DNA of 64,000 nt from NCBI GenBank assembly GCA_039881145.1, contig JAYKKI010000015.1:23836501-23900500 (forward strand), written 5' to 3'. The position numbers were made by a program, and so were the translations under genes. Under the pieces are notes generated by a model. The model was given only the letters and a program-made list of their open reading frames with translations. It searched no databases and was not told the DNA's origin. The first letter of the stretch is position 1. Each line of letters opens with the position of its first letter. This stretch comes from Druceiella hillmani (taxonomy: Eukaryota; Arthropoda; Insecta; Lepidoptera; Hepialidae). Below, one piece after another: positions 1 through 12,410 of this stretch.

Positions 1-118
1 AGCCATCAAAGAATCTTTGCTAATAGCCCACCTGAAGATGTTGTAATACAACGAAACCTAGGTGATGGTAAACTTAAAGAAAGTAGGAATAATACTATAT
101 CACGTAGTTTCATTTAAT
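1..118 (+). repeat. Hammerhead-type element, copy 1 (truncated by window edge)
   Basis: This copy shows a hammerhead-ribozyme-like layout. CTGAAGA (32-38) is the first core strand, a 5-bp stem II follows (GTTGT 40-44 with ACAAC 48-52), GAA (53-55) is the second core strand, and the self-complementary ACCTAGGT (56-63) forms a very short stem III. The base after it, where the cleavage nucleotide should be, is G (64). Hammerheads need A, C or U there, so this copy is predicted to be inactive. The 3' tail (about 70-118) matches the tails at 18.3 kb and 58.36 kb. The same sequence recurs at three other loci in the window. Confidence 0.7.
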
Positions 119-560
119 TGTTAAAATAATTCATTAGCATTTCTTGAAAAGTTAAGTGGTTACATACTTCGGCAAAATTCCATATAGAGATTCGACCTAA
201 AAATATACCTTCAACATGAAGAATTGTGGAACTGTCCGGGAAGTAGTGAAGTAATTCACATGAAAGATGATTTTAAGGCGAGAACAAAAATTATTTTGTT
301 GATTGAAACATTGCGTTACTCTTCGGCCTACTTAAAATATACAAGCCAATGATTATAACGATTGAAAACTGGGGTATGAAAATAAGTACAGGTTCAGTCA
401 AAGCAAAAAGTTTACAAGATATTAGATCATACGACAGTCATAGCTAGGCATTCGCGACAAACCGAAATTATAAAGGAAAAAGGCAAAAGAAGTATTAAAG
501 GTAAAAGACAAAAAGCAGGCCTTAGAAATGACTCCTGTTTTTCAACTGTAATAAATTCGG
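119..560. other. No recognisable feature
   Basis: AT-rich unique-looking sequence without an open frame or repeat that I can identify. Confidence 0.5.
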
Positions 561-829
561 TCATATAAGAATTAAATTTCTGTCCGACTGAAAACAAAAG
601 AACTTAAACAATGAAAATTTACGCTCCGCTACCGTTTTCATCGCCTCGCTCAATAATACCGAATCATGGTACATAGATTTGGGTATCCATGTATACGTCA
701 AAGCAGGATTATCTTTATCACGCGGAGGTGGTACGAGTAGCCACAGCAACTCGGTTGCGGGATTGGCGTCACCTATTAAGGCGTTAAAAGTGGGGGAACT
801 ACTTTCGGTAAAGATTTCTTCTCAAGTAC
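561..829 (-). CDS. Unidentified coding-like fragment or candidate exon
   Basis: The minus strand is open from a TGA near 829 to 561, about 87 codons. The middle part is richer in G/C-ending codons (gcg, acg, ccg) than its surroundings, with readable segments such as NPATELLWLLVPPPRDKDNP and TYTWIPKSMYHDSVLLSEAM. An AG at 773-774 and a GT at 631-632 could bound an exon of about 140 bases, and a pyrimidine-rich TTTTCAG lies just downstream on the minus strand. I do not recognise the protein family. It could be a real exon, a fragment of a transposon ORF, or chance. No neighbouring exon could be linked to it. Confidence 0.27.
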
Positions 830-3500
830 GTACTTAAGAAAAAATCTTTATGTCTTGATGTCTGTGATGATAAATATTAGTAAAATAAAATTACACTAAA
901 TGATTGATTGTATGTGCCTGATTTAGCAACCAAGTTATTGTAAGTTTGCAAGTTATTAAAAGTGGGGGTCAAGTAAAATTTAACAATAAAATATGCTTTA
1001 TAATAAACAAAAATAAAGACCCTGTAGCTATTGCCCATTTAGTCAATAATATGTGCAGATGGAGTACGTGTAGTAGTAATGTTGCATAGATTAAAATGTT
1101 TACAGATCTTACATTTTTCTATGCTACCAACGTCTAGGTCACATTTCAGCATGACGCTGAGACCAAAAACGATGGGTTCAAGCACGATTACAGAAAACCC
1201 TACCCTTGTTAGTTAATAAAAAGGCTGTGTATTTAATATTGATAACAGAAGTGACATAAGCGGGATCAAAACGGTGAATCTCATAAAGGATGCGGACATA
1301 TAAAAATGAAATAAAAATTTGTAATGAAAAAATTCATAAAAACATTTCAATAATGTATGTAGAGACATTCCCTATACAAAAGCCTTACCTAGAACAAAAT
1401 TTTAATACATAAGAGATTGGAATCTCAGAGTTAAAAACGATTAATTACACTTATGCCTCGAGTCTCAATAAATGAAGTAATTATTAGATTAATGGTAACA
1501 GTCGGTTAGCATTCAACTTTATACATTAATTAAGTATTCCATTAACTGCATTGTTAACCACGAATTTTTTAACTTATGAATATTAGCATATGTTAACTGT
1601 CGTCTATATTATTCATGTGGACAAACTTATAATAAAGAAAACTGTCTGGAGATGTGCCCATATCTTATAGGCACTTATCAACTGTAGCTTTGATGATGAG
1701 ACTTCATTAATACCGTTAAATTTTGGTAAAGTGTTTGATCCTGTCAAACTAAAATGTGTATTTTATTGCCTTATAATTTTGTTATAGTCTTAATTCAGGT
1801 TTAAATATATTATTGGGTTTTCAATTTGATTGTGTAAATTATAACTAGAAGCAAATTTTTGAGTAAAAGTAAATTCAGATGCAATTGGTTAAACATTTGT
1901 GTTCAGACATATGTATGCATGCATATTTATAATATAAATCAATACCAGAAATTTAGAGTCGTTTAAAATCAGAATTGCGTGGTGTAATTATATAAAGAGT
2001 AATAAACAATGTTTGTCATATATTTTCAATGAAAAATGTAAAATAAAGATTGTAAATTGCAAAAAATGTATATGTAAAATATTAACTTAAGTAAAATCAA
2101 ACATATATTCTTGTAAATTTGGGGTATAAAATGTCCACCGTAAAATTTAAACGGTACATGTTATTACAGGTACCTTTTAAATTTTATATCATACAAACGT
2201 AAAATTACATGAGACTAAATATATACCTTGTGAATTCGGTATAGAAATTAATGTATAATTGTAACTGATAGACTAATTTCTTTGCACAAGATATTATTGC
2301 AGCTTAGCTCTTATTGGAAAATTACACCTGTCAAAATTTCTCTACTGAGAAAAGTATAACGGAGATGTCAATATGGCAATGGAAGATATTAAGCTACTGA
2401 TTCAAGAAAATTCATTTTTTGGGGTCTAATTAAGGGAGAGTTTTAAATATTCAGGATAGAATAATGTCGACACTTCTGTATAATCAAAGTAGTCTATATT
2501 GAAGGATACATTAATTATAACTTATTCGTCGCAATTCTTCTTTTACATATTATTTTCGATAATATCAAGGGTTGTACTAACTATTTATCCGGATTTCGTA
2601 TCAAGGAATATCACATCAATCAAGGAATATCCCAAAAATCAGTTCTTTCTTTTGAAAAACTTCTTAATTGCGATTTTTTTTTAACGAATCCAATAGGATA
2701 TTCAGTGAAATTAACTAGTTTAATGTAATTACAAGGAGAGAATCGCTAAAAATAAACTAAAACCTGAAATACTTTCGTATTTATTTTATTAGTATGATAC
2801 GTTAACATATTCAATCAAGTAATATTTTCTTCCCATAACAATTATTATCTTTATATGATTAAGTAGGTCCTATGAAGTCACATAAGTAACTTAATGGCAG
2901 TTTTAGAACCTAAGCACTTTTATTATAGCCTTAATTGTGTAAGTACTTATAAATAATTTCTAATTTGCAATTTGGCAGTTCTCTAAACCCGTCCATAAAT
3001 CAGTGTTGTCAAAAGCAGCCGTGCTGAGAGGAAGTATATATTAACTGCGTCACGGATTAAGTTTTGCTCTTTTCTTCTCCAAGGATAATTGACTAAACAG
3101 AAATCAGGTTGTGAACCGTGCTTAAATGTACTCGTTATTTTCAGTAAGTATTTGTAAACGTGTAATTGTTCTTAGGTAAAATTATGGTTTTAAAAACTAA
3201 TATTAATTTTTTTGGCATATCAGTGGTCATAATTTTATTATTATTTACATAGTTCGCAACTTTACAAGCTTTGGTCATAGTCATGGTGAAAAATATCTAT
3301 AACGTAGAAGTAATCACAGGACTTATAAATTAAATGGGTAATATATATCTGCCACGCCTCTTTCAATTTTACTTCCTCAACGCAAAAATACATGACAATA
3401 CGTTTTTTGTACCTTGTAATACTCATATAATACAATGTTTATTAATTAAAAACTAACAAGTGCCTACGAATTTTATCGCGTATAATATTTTGAATAATAA
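830..3500. other. No recognisable feature
   Basis: Long AT-rich stretch with stops in all frames. One frame of 61 codons near 2499-2684 has no family resemblance. Nothing else could be supported. Confidence 0.5.
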
Positions 3501-3532
3501 TATATTATTGATTTACTGTCAATTTTTGTTCC

Positions 3533-3778
3533 TTGTCGCGCGTTGCGAAAGGGGCTAGACGGAAAAAAATAAGACCAAAAGTTGTAACGACACTTTTTGC
3601 TATAGTTGCTAGCGGGCGCGCTGCAAGCCGTGCGGCGTGCGCGTGTTTCTCTGTCTGTCTCTCTCTCTCTCATAGAAAGCAAGCCAGTTATTTTCGTTTC
3701 GTCTTTCTATTTCGCATTGAACAGTGTGGTGTCGATACGATTATTTTTGTTGAGTGTATACAGGTTTTTTGTACATAA
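3533..3778 (+). other. GC-rich island with an open frame of unknown meaning
   Basis: The block 3535-3680 is strikingly richer in G and C than its flanks, with runs of CGCG/GCGC and a short (TCTG)/(TC) tract at about 3647-3671. An 81-codon plus-strand frame and an overlapping minus-strand frame both cross it. The arginine- and alanine-rich translation looks like a by-product of GC content. It is followed by hairpins at 3862-3895. The island could be a promoter or 5' region of a gene or retroelement, but no TATA or initiator can be assigned with confidence. Confidence 0.3.
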
Positions 3779-3861
3779 TAAATAATAAAAAATAATAACA
3801 AAAATCATTATTATAACTTACAAGAAATAAAATTTTATTACAACTCCTTCACTAATTGAAA

Positions 3862-3895
3862 GGAACTTCGTTCCATCCGGGTGTCCCTTGACACC
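3862..3895 (+). repeat. Two adjacent short hairpins
   Basis: GGAAC (3862-3866) pairs with GTTCC (3870-3874). GGTGTC (3880-3885) pairs with GACACC (3890-3895). They are followed by a T-rich run. Two perfect, closely spaced GC-containing hairpins in AT-rich DNA suggest the structured end of a mobile element or a structured transcript. Which one cannot be settled from a single copy. Confidence 0.45.
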
Positions 3896-3899
3896 TCTC

Positions 3900-5560
3900 A
3901 AGTTTTTTTTTATTTCGGCTTTATTTCTCCCCTTATCATTTTAAGTCTTTTATATTATTATTTAAATTCATTTTTTAATCATTATTAAATTTTATTAGTT
4001 TATAGAATTCTATAATATTTCTCCATTGTATTTCATCGTCTGCTAAAATAAATAATTAAAACAATTTTTAATTAAGTCAATTCCAACTAGGGTTTGTGCT
4101 TGCGTGTTATTTTGGCCATAGTATAACTAACACTAATCGGAAATTACAGCGTATGAATTGGAAAGTGTAGCGACGAAAAATTATTGGGAAGCTGAAGATA
4201 AATAAACTGTCTCCTTTATCATGGTCAGTTGAAATGGTAAGAGAATTAATCTTAATCGTGTATATTTGCAAAACAAGAGGAATTTAAATTGCGAAACAAA
4301 TTAAAAGGGCTACAATAGGTTAGAAGGTGATTTTGTGAGAGGTCGGAGCTTCAATATTTCTTTAGGAACTCGATCGAATAGTCTATAGCTCCATCTTGAT
4401 TAAAAATAGTATTTGTGGATAAATAAAAAGTGAAAATACAAGGAATTTTTTTGCTGCTATTAACAGAAACTTAATACATTCGGAAGTTGCAAGAGAGATC
4501 TTCTACAAAACCAGCAATACATTTTTGTATTTATTTTCTGTACATCAATGTAAAAGTAATTTAATATACTATTCACGACTTGTACCCGTTGCGATGTGAA
4601 AAAGAGTAGATAGTATTTCTCTATATCATGATTATTATTTAATATTGTAACGCCTTCTTTCCCTGAGGTCGAAATGCAATTTTGTAAAATTCATAATTTT
4701 TCTACTACTTATATATAAAGCAAAACTAAGTTCTCATATACAAGTACAGTTTATTGGCATATAGTCAAAATACCGTATATTTGAGAAATGCCAAAATTTC
4801 GTTAACACGTATATTTCTCTTGATTTTTAAAATATTTATCATAAATCATACAAAAAAAAATTAGACTAATACTCAAGTCATATGTATTTATCCTGTTATG
4901 TATTGCCATTGGCTGTTATTCTCTAACAACCGAAGCGTTATCGATGGCGCTTAAAAAATAGAACCATAAATGTCATTAACTACTTTAAAAAAAGAAAAAT
5001 ATGTTATAATATAAAATAAGTGCAAAAATATGCAATATTGAACAATTTGTTGAAAAATTAATTTGTTTAAAAAATATATTAGGCTATGTGTTAACAGAAA
5101 AGCCACAACGTGAACGCTAAAAATTCCTTATTTTCTTACCTTAGAGGTAAACGGGCATTTTTTTATAGAGTGATATTTTTACAAAACAATCTGTTTGACG
5201 TAATTCAACATATAGCTTAAAAGATTTATTTCTTGAATTTGATACCAAATCTTGTACACGATTTCGATGAAAGTACACTCTCTGTCTATTTTCAAGGCGT
5301 TCATCGAGATTTGTAACAGGAGAAAAATATTTATGAATAGATAGTATGTACCTGCTTATATGATTTACTAAATATATGTTTCATTTTGATGTGAAGTCAC
5401 ATTATTATTATGATTTGTTCACTAAACCTTACCAGAAACCTTTTCTTAATTTATTTAAAAATATACTAAATATATTTTACACTGTTGCAGAGTTCGAGCT
5501 TGATGTATCTTTGAAAATTCGTGATGTAAATATTGAATAAGATATTATCTAGAGACGATT
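3900..5560. other. No recognisable feature
   Basis: AT-rich sequence with no convincing open frame, repeat or RNA gene. Confidence 0.5.
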
Positions 5561-5565
5561 AACTT

Positions 5566-6105
5566 TTATGGACTTTCAATTAAAGCCAAGGCCAATCTTG
5601 TTGCAGTCGAATCCAATTCCTCCGGCAGAGATGGTATTGTTACTGAAAATCACCCTTTTATTTATTGTTTGTACGCAGATGATCTTCAATCACACTTACA
5701 CAGACTCCTCTATTACTGCAAACGTCATCCTTGATAATAACTCAGATTTATCTCTGATCCGTCAGTGAGCTTAAGAAATGCGTTTGTTTGTCATCCTAAT
5801 TAAATCTCAAGCTATTATGATTGGGAGTTTGAGGATACTTTCAAAAATTACCTGTCTAACTTACCGCTGCTAATGCTAAACGGTATTCTCATTCTTTTTG
5901 TTCAAAGACCTTCGTCTACTAATCGATCAATATTTTAGCATACAACTTCAAGTAAATAATGTTAATCGCTGAATTTGCAGCACACTACATTCTTTAAAGA
6001 ATCTTCAACCATTTATATCAATAATACCTAACTTCAATTTTGTCAAATGCTTTTATTACTCTTGCTAGAAAACGGAGATATTATATGCTACCCTGAGTTC
6101 ACCGA
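5566..6105 (+). pseudogene. Non-LTR retrotransposon reverse-transcriptase fragment, copy 1
   Basis: Reading across frames gives the RT catalytic box LYADDLQ near 5670-5690. It is followed by NNSDLSLI, by AEEMRLFV and KSQAIMIGSLRILSKI near 5765-5850, and then by thumb-type text such as the VNRICSTLHSLKNL equivalent (about 5960-6010). This is the order found in the palm and thumb of LINE polyproteins that copy RNA into DNA at the insertion site. Stops and frameshifts are frequent, so it is dead. The segment 5809-6105 is repeated at 6858-7154. The clade cannot be fixed; a Jockey/R1/CR1-like group is likely. Confidence 0.75.
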
Positions 6106-6219
6106 AGACTGATTGAATTAACTAGAATGTCTTCAAAACTTATGCATTCGCTATATCATTGATCTGAGCAAATATAATCATATTTAAGTTACATTTCAAC
6201 CAAACAAATATATGTTCAT

Positions 6220-6294
<75 letters not shown>

Positions 6295-6303
6295 AATATA
6301 TAT

Positions 6304-6352
<49 letters not shown>
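6220..6352. repeat. Compound (CA)n(TA)n microsatellite
   Basis: A CA run leads into a long TA run, is interrupted by TGTATATATAAATATA, then returns to CA and TA. Reading frames through it are artefacts of the repeat. Confidence 0.95.
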
Positions 6353-6353
<1 letters not shown>

Positions 6354-6857
6354 TGAAAAATCTTCATGGTCGGTCTTATCAGTTCTTTCAGAGCATATGA
6401 TATCAAATTTTAGAATAAACTCATAAAATCATCATAAAACTTGAAACGCAATGTCGATTCAGGTTTTCAAAAATGTTCACTATTCAGGTTTTCACTATTA
6501 AATTAGTGTTTCTGGCCAGTTACATTTTTAATTATTTTATCGTCATAGATAATTATGACAACAATTCCATGCTGGTGGTATATTGTAGTTTTCCACAATA
6601 CAAAATTCTGAACTTTTGGTATTTGGTTAAATGGAAGAGATTGCTCATGAAGCAATTAGTTCGCTTAATGTATATTTACACTAAAATATATATTAAGACT
6701 ATGTGTGTTTAATTTTACATATTTTTAGATACGTTATTTTTTGGAAATTTTTTACTTGCCAAATCGTATTTTAAGATGATAAATAAAGCTAGAGAAAAAT
6801 TTATTTAGCAAAAAATGTTTAGGGCAGTAATAAATAGTTAGGTGTCAGGGCGGTAAT
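6353..6857. other. Spacer between the two LINE fragments
   Basis: AT-rich sequence. A 79-codon plus-strand frame at 6473-6712 has no recognisable motif, and I do not call it a gene. Confidence 0.45.
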
Positions 6858-7154
6858 AAGCTATTATGATTGGGAATTCGAGGATACTTTCGAAAAATTG
6901 CCTGTTTACCTTACCACTGCTAATGCTAAACGGTACTCTCATTATTTTTGTTCAAAGACCTACATCTACTAATTGATCAACATTTTAGCATAAAACTTCA
7001 AGTAAATAATGTTAATCGCTGAATTTGCAGCAAACTAAATTTTCTAAAGAATCTTCTAAACTATTTATACCAATAATACCTAACTTCAATTTTGTCATAT
7101 GCTTTTATTACCCTTGCTTGAAAACAGAGATATACGCTACCCTGAGCTCACCGA
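6858..7154 (+). pseudogene. Non-LTR retrotransposon fragment, copy 2
   Basis: Direct repeat of 5809-6105, offset by about 1,049 bases and roughly 90% identical by eye, with the same LINE thumb-region text. Both copies end at the same motif (CCCTGAG then TCACCGA). They could be two insertions of one family broken at a similar place, or a local duplication that includes the CA/TA tract. Confidence 0.7.
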
Positions 7155-9645
7155 CGTTAATTAAAAATTTAGTAAATTCAACATTTCAAATTGATAAATA
7201 TATTACAAGTTATCAGGTCTGTCAAAGATATAGTAGGCAATATATTTGCGTTGTGAAAAATTATATCTGCAAATAGTTTAATATATGTGTCTTAAACATT
7301 GATAATAATATAGAACCCTGGAAGTGCAAGCTCTATTCGAGTTTGACAGGTTTTTTAAAACGATACAAATTATTTTTATAAAAATTATAACAAACTGTTT
7401 AAAAAATTAATTACAATGCAAAAAGTTATAAAATAAAGTCAAAGAAATAAATGAATTGTGCAACGCCAACGTGTGAATTTTTCTAAAATACACGACACTA
7501 TTTTATTATACCTGCAGATATTTTTATTAAAATTAAGATTTTCTGATTTCTTACCTTTTTAAAAGGAAAAACGGAACTCTTGTTATTTAAGGAAAAACGG
7601 AAACCCTGTTCACTTTTCTGTATGTCTCTCGCCACCTGTCTGTATGAAACTTGAAAATTGGTAAAGTAATAAAACATATTAACATAGGAAGGAAATATTG
7701 AAAATTGCTCATGTAAAAATTTCAGGGTTGGGTGGAGTATCGATGAAACACTGAAAAATGTGCAAAAAATAAATACCCCTTTTTTATTTTTTCCAAAATT
7801 ACTCAACACAAAAACTATAAAAAATACTATTTTTTTAATTTTATGCAGAATTGGACGATAACTGTATCAATTATCCTAGATCTTATAATTTTGTAAATTT
7901 GCATCATGTTTTAACGCCTGTGAAATGTGATAGTAGGCAATATATAGCCAAAATATTTGAACATAGTTTAATAGAAATTCTGTGTACCTACATCTTTACA
8001 AGTACCTAAATATGTATGGAACCTTAATAGTAAGAGGTTCACTCGTGGTTTCGTCGTGCTGGTTCTTTTTATTTTACTTTTGTAAAATTAAACAAATTTT
8101 CCTTTTGTGACCCTAATTAAGTATTAATTAACACTGGATTAAGTTTTTTGGATGTTTACATAAATACACTGCTTAGTACCATTATTTCCGTACGAAAAAA
8201 TTGTCGATGTTGTTTTTAACGCACTGCTAATTATTCTAAATAAAAAAAATTAAAGTAAACTATCGCGATCAAGGGTGATTAAAATAACACCCAAATATTA
8301 ATCAATGCTACCATCCAAAACGAACAGCATAAACATATTTATGAAATGCAAAGTGTTTTAAACCATCTAAATTTATGTTTGCTCTCTGTTATTTCATATA
8401 ATAAAAATTAGTCAACGACTTCAAACTGAAATCTAAAAAGTAAGTTGAATAGAAAAGTGGGTAGGGTAAATTCAATCGTAGTCATGTTAAATCTCTGTAC
8501 TCACAGGTATTTTTGAAAATATTAAGTATTCGTTGCTAACAGACGTTATAATCTTCCTTAACTCTATTGTATTATTCATTATTACTAAAATATATATTAC
8601 GTAGTAAACTAAAAGTTAGCAACAGAATTAATCTAGTGAAATATTATTATAAATTTACTTAACACAAAATAAACAAAATTTCTAATGACTCCTAAAAGTA
8701 TTCGTATTTTAAACTCTGAGGACCTTATAATATTTAGTCTGTAGTAGAACCTGGATGTACATTCCATAAGCTTGTTATGAAATAGTTATAGAATTAAATT
8801 TAATAAATGTTTAAGGGATGAATAAATGTTGTTGATAAATAATGCTGCTTTTTCAGAAAACTTAATTAAATATACATTTTATTTTAGGTTAAATGTTATA
8901 CTTGGACGACCAAATAATTCGTCTGTCCGTCCGTATTCTACACTATATCAGAGCATAGTAGCTATGTCATTGTTAAACATTTTACTATTATACGTATTTT
9001 ATGCATTTAATCAACTCAAAGACAAGATTATTTTTGGTGCTCTAAAAAATATATAGAACATGGAATTAATTTTTTCACTTACCCCGTCAAATGAGACATC
9101 CGTGAATATATTTAATTAGATTCATTATTCCCTCGCGTCTTAAAACTTAAATAATGTTATAAACCGAGCGAATAAGGAAGTTAAAAGGCGATGGACATTT
9201 TATCAGTAAACTTTCTCAGAGTACATATTCTTAATATAACGAATAGACTTTCTTTTTTTACCTAATTAATACTATGATTCAGTGAACATAAATCTATAGT
9301 TTAATGCGCGGGCACTAAAGTCGGATGAGACGAGGAGGAAATATGTTGAGTGTAATAGTTTTATCACTTAGTTTTCATTATTGTGTTAATACCCCCGACT
9401 GTTCTGTACGGATTTACTTAGAGTAATTTAACACGATTTAAAATGTTTAAACATTTATTTAAATTACGTTTTAATTGAATTTAGTCAAAAATACTTTGTT
9501 AATCTTTCCGTTGTTATATGATAATGGTTATTGCACCCTAGGTATTATTAATTTCGATTATTAGAAATGCATCACGGTTATATTGAAATTTATCCATACA
9601 CATACATTTATACATACATTTTTAATTAGAAATCAAATTATAAAA
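7155..9645. other. No recognisable gene
   Basis: AT-rich. A short motif (GTAGGCAATATAT with AGTTTAATA downstream) occurs near 7228 and again near 7933, so small repeat fragments are present. Open frames at 7498-7809 (minus) and 8826-9056 (plus) have no recognisable motif or codon bias and are not called. Confidence 0.45.
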
Positions 9646-9704
9646 AAATCAAATTATTCTAGAACGCTAAGATATATAATTAGCGTTCTAGAATAATTTG
9701 ATTT
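9646..9704. repeat. Perfect 25-bp-arm hairpin
   Basis: The arm 9646-9670 is the exact reverse complement of 9680-9704, with a 9-base loop (GATATATAA). The arms contain TTCTAGAACGC and its complement. A perfect 25-bp palindrome in decayed neutral DNA implies recent origin or conversion between the arms. It could be a minimal foldback transposon or a template-switch product. Confidence 0.9.
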
Positions 9705-11089
9705 ATTCTTTTGATAATATAGAGAAATATTAGTAGGGACATCTATTTGCTTGTTGTTCGGCGCAAAAACTACCTTGCTTTGAAATTTATCTGAAAACAT
9801 TATGTCGGGAACAATACCGTAATATCGGAGATTCACCGGTATAAATACTTATTGGTAAATTTCAATTAATAAAATTAATTTAGAAATAGATTTTAAATTT
9901 GGGGTAATAAAAAATAATACCTTGGCTTTGAAATAAATATTTATGGCAACTAATATTAAAAAAGATACGTACGGAAGATACATGGTCTCTTTTTATCGAA
10001 ATATATCGTCGTAAATTGAGAACTATTTAGCCAATTGATGAAGCTAAGGACAAAACTTGTCCAGTTAATATTGGTAAAAGTAAAAATAAATGATATGAAA
10101 AGTGAACTATCCGTTTCTGTGTTACAGGAATGTATGCAGAATTACAGATCGGCAGATTTATTATTTTAAGGAGTGCGATTATAAACGTTGTCCGACTAGA
10201 CTAGACAGAATTTTATTATTATAATAATTGAATATATTTTTCGTATTGGTATTCATCCAAATTAATACAACTATAAAATTAAATAACCATAACCCATTTA
10301 TTGCATTACATATCTGATACGTACATACTTCTTAAAAACTGTTTATATTAATAGTTATTTTACAGTACAAATAACTAAACTTTAAGTTCCTCGCACCTAA
10401 CTAATGATGGGATAAATTCTAAGTACGAGTAATTATATCTAAGTAATACATAAAGTTTTTACTATGTATATGTGAAAAAAATATATTAATTAACAAATAT
10501 AGTAATAAACTACAAAATAGAAAGTTCAGAAACTGACAGAAAAACATAATACCAATCATCTCACCGTACCAACTTACTGGATCCGGTCAATTGTTGTCAT
10601 TAGACCGAAGACTAACGACGATTTCTTTTTAAATATTATGTAAATAAATCATCTGAATCCATTGTACTAATTTAGAATAAAATATAATACAAAGTAAAAC
10701 TGTTTGGAATTTAAATTAAAATATATAATACACATAAGTAACATTGTTGTCATTAAGTTCATTTCAAAGTTTGTTAGTTATGATTGTAAAAATATTAACT
10801 TCTGGTGTCCAATAACTTAGGTTCAGAAATAGCGGTAATCCTTATATAGTTCGAAAAAAATTACACAAGTATTGACAATAACGTTTAAATACAACTTTTC
10901 TTTAACATATTTCACCACCACTAATTTGATAGACAAGAAAAAGTCTTAAGCCATATATTTAATTTTATACGATCATGAAACCTATGCTATCTCCAAAAAA
11001 CGTACTTCATTTTAATAAATATTTCTCTAAGAAATTGAATTAACAAATCTTCACTAACTGATTAATTAAAATTTCTTTCTTTCTCATGT
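9705..11089. other. No recognisable feature
   Basis: AT-rich. No frame, RNA gene or repeat could be supported. Confidence 0.45.
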
Positions 11090-11696
11090 AGCTTAATTCA
11101 GTACACCATCTAAACTAGATACATATATTATGTCGTACTATAAAATACATCGCTAATCAAGTTCCTTTGAAAGGCTGTACTGTGTTACTTATAAAAAATG
11201 CAATTTAAATTTAATTAAAAAAAATAATCATATTTTTTGAATGCCAATAATATAGCGCCATATTTTTTTATTAAAAACATATAGGGTAATTGAACGCGCA
11301 AATGAAAAAGTGAATTATAGAAAAGATAAATGCATAATATATATCCTTTATAAATTATTTATTTTTATAACTTTTCTATAAAATATGAATAAAGAAAATA
11401 ACATGCAGAAATAAAGGTGAACAACCTTTATGACATTCATTATTCTGACTGGTTAAAAAAAGTTCAAAAACCTTAAAAATCGAGTTAACCTTAATTTTTT
11501 GAGTTTTATACAATATTGTGTTTTGAAAGTTTATATATTGTTCTAAGAATACAATTTACTCAATATTTAATGAATCTTTTTGTGTACCAGTTGAAGTTTC
11601 CTGCTTAATACCTTGAACTACCGATGGTGAATGTTCTATTAATATGATGAAATTTTAAGGAAAGAGGACGATATACACACACATATATATATATAT

Positions 11697-11762
<66 letters not shown>

Positions 11763-12360
11763 CAAAACGAATAAAATGTTACCTTATTTTGATATGCAAA
11801 TATATTTAGGAATTGAATTCTAAAATGAATAAAGTATCATTTTATAGACATGAAACACATTTCAAAATTTGCCCGACAAATACTTTAAAACGCGAGTATT
11901 CACTTGTAAATATAAAGTGAAAACTGGTTCGTTTACGACTTACTATAAAAGAAGCGTTATCAACAGTAAAACAGCAGTAAAGCATTTCAAAAAGAGAGTT
12001 TGTAATAGCCGTAGCGTTAACGGCCACTGCCTGCAGTTAATAGACATGAAGTAAACGTTGGGAACATTTCATACTCTGTCATTTTCCGTCCAGGAATCGA
12101 CGTTGCAATTTAATTGGTAGTTGCCATAATAACAAATCTGAAGTTATGAAGCTATGTTGCGAAATACATATTATGTTTTGATGGAATTATTATATTATTA
12201 AATTTTTCTAGCAAGGTAAGACTGAAATTTTTCTTCGCGGTTTAACTTTTATTTTGATACGGAACCTTTTTTTTTCAGCAATATGTACTTTACATATGAA
12301 TCATTTTATTTTTGAAATATGTTTTAGTAACGAAATTTTAACTCAAAAGTAGATAATTGC
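11090..12360. repeat. Repeat unit 1, blocks A, B and C
   Basis: Block A (11090-11225, e.g. CCATCTAAACTAGATAC and ATACATCGCTAATC) resembles 33775-33925. Block B (11925-12130, e.g. TTTACGACTTACTAT, GCAGTAAAGCATTT, CTGCAGTTAATAGACA) resembles 37275-37470 strongly, and 22990-23290 and 44080-44400 more weakly. Block C (12205-12360) resembles 23695-23880 and 37565-37730. The blocks follow the same order in each unit, which points to segmental duplication rather than scattered insertion. Two open frames on opposite strands at about 11842-12054 fall in block B, are not conserved as frames in the other units, and are not called. Confidence 0.65.
11671..11759. repeat. (CA)n(TA)n microsatellite
   Basis: A short CA run followed by a long TA run, lying between blocks A and B. 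A (TA)n tract sits at the corresponding place in unit 3 (37196-37251). Confidence 0.95.
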
Positions 12361-12410
12361 ACGATAAATAAAATTTTGATATTTCTAGGTTTAAACTGTA
12401 GGAACTTTGA

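Noticed and set aside
3473..3682. 69-codon Arg-rich frame on the minus strand
   Set aside because: It overlaps the opposite frame in the GC island; Arg/Ala content follows from GC-rich triplets and no motif is present.
7498..7809. 103-codon minus-strand frame
   Set aside because: No recognisable motif; Phe/Lys/Ser-rich by composition.
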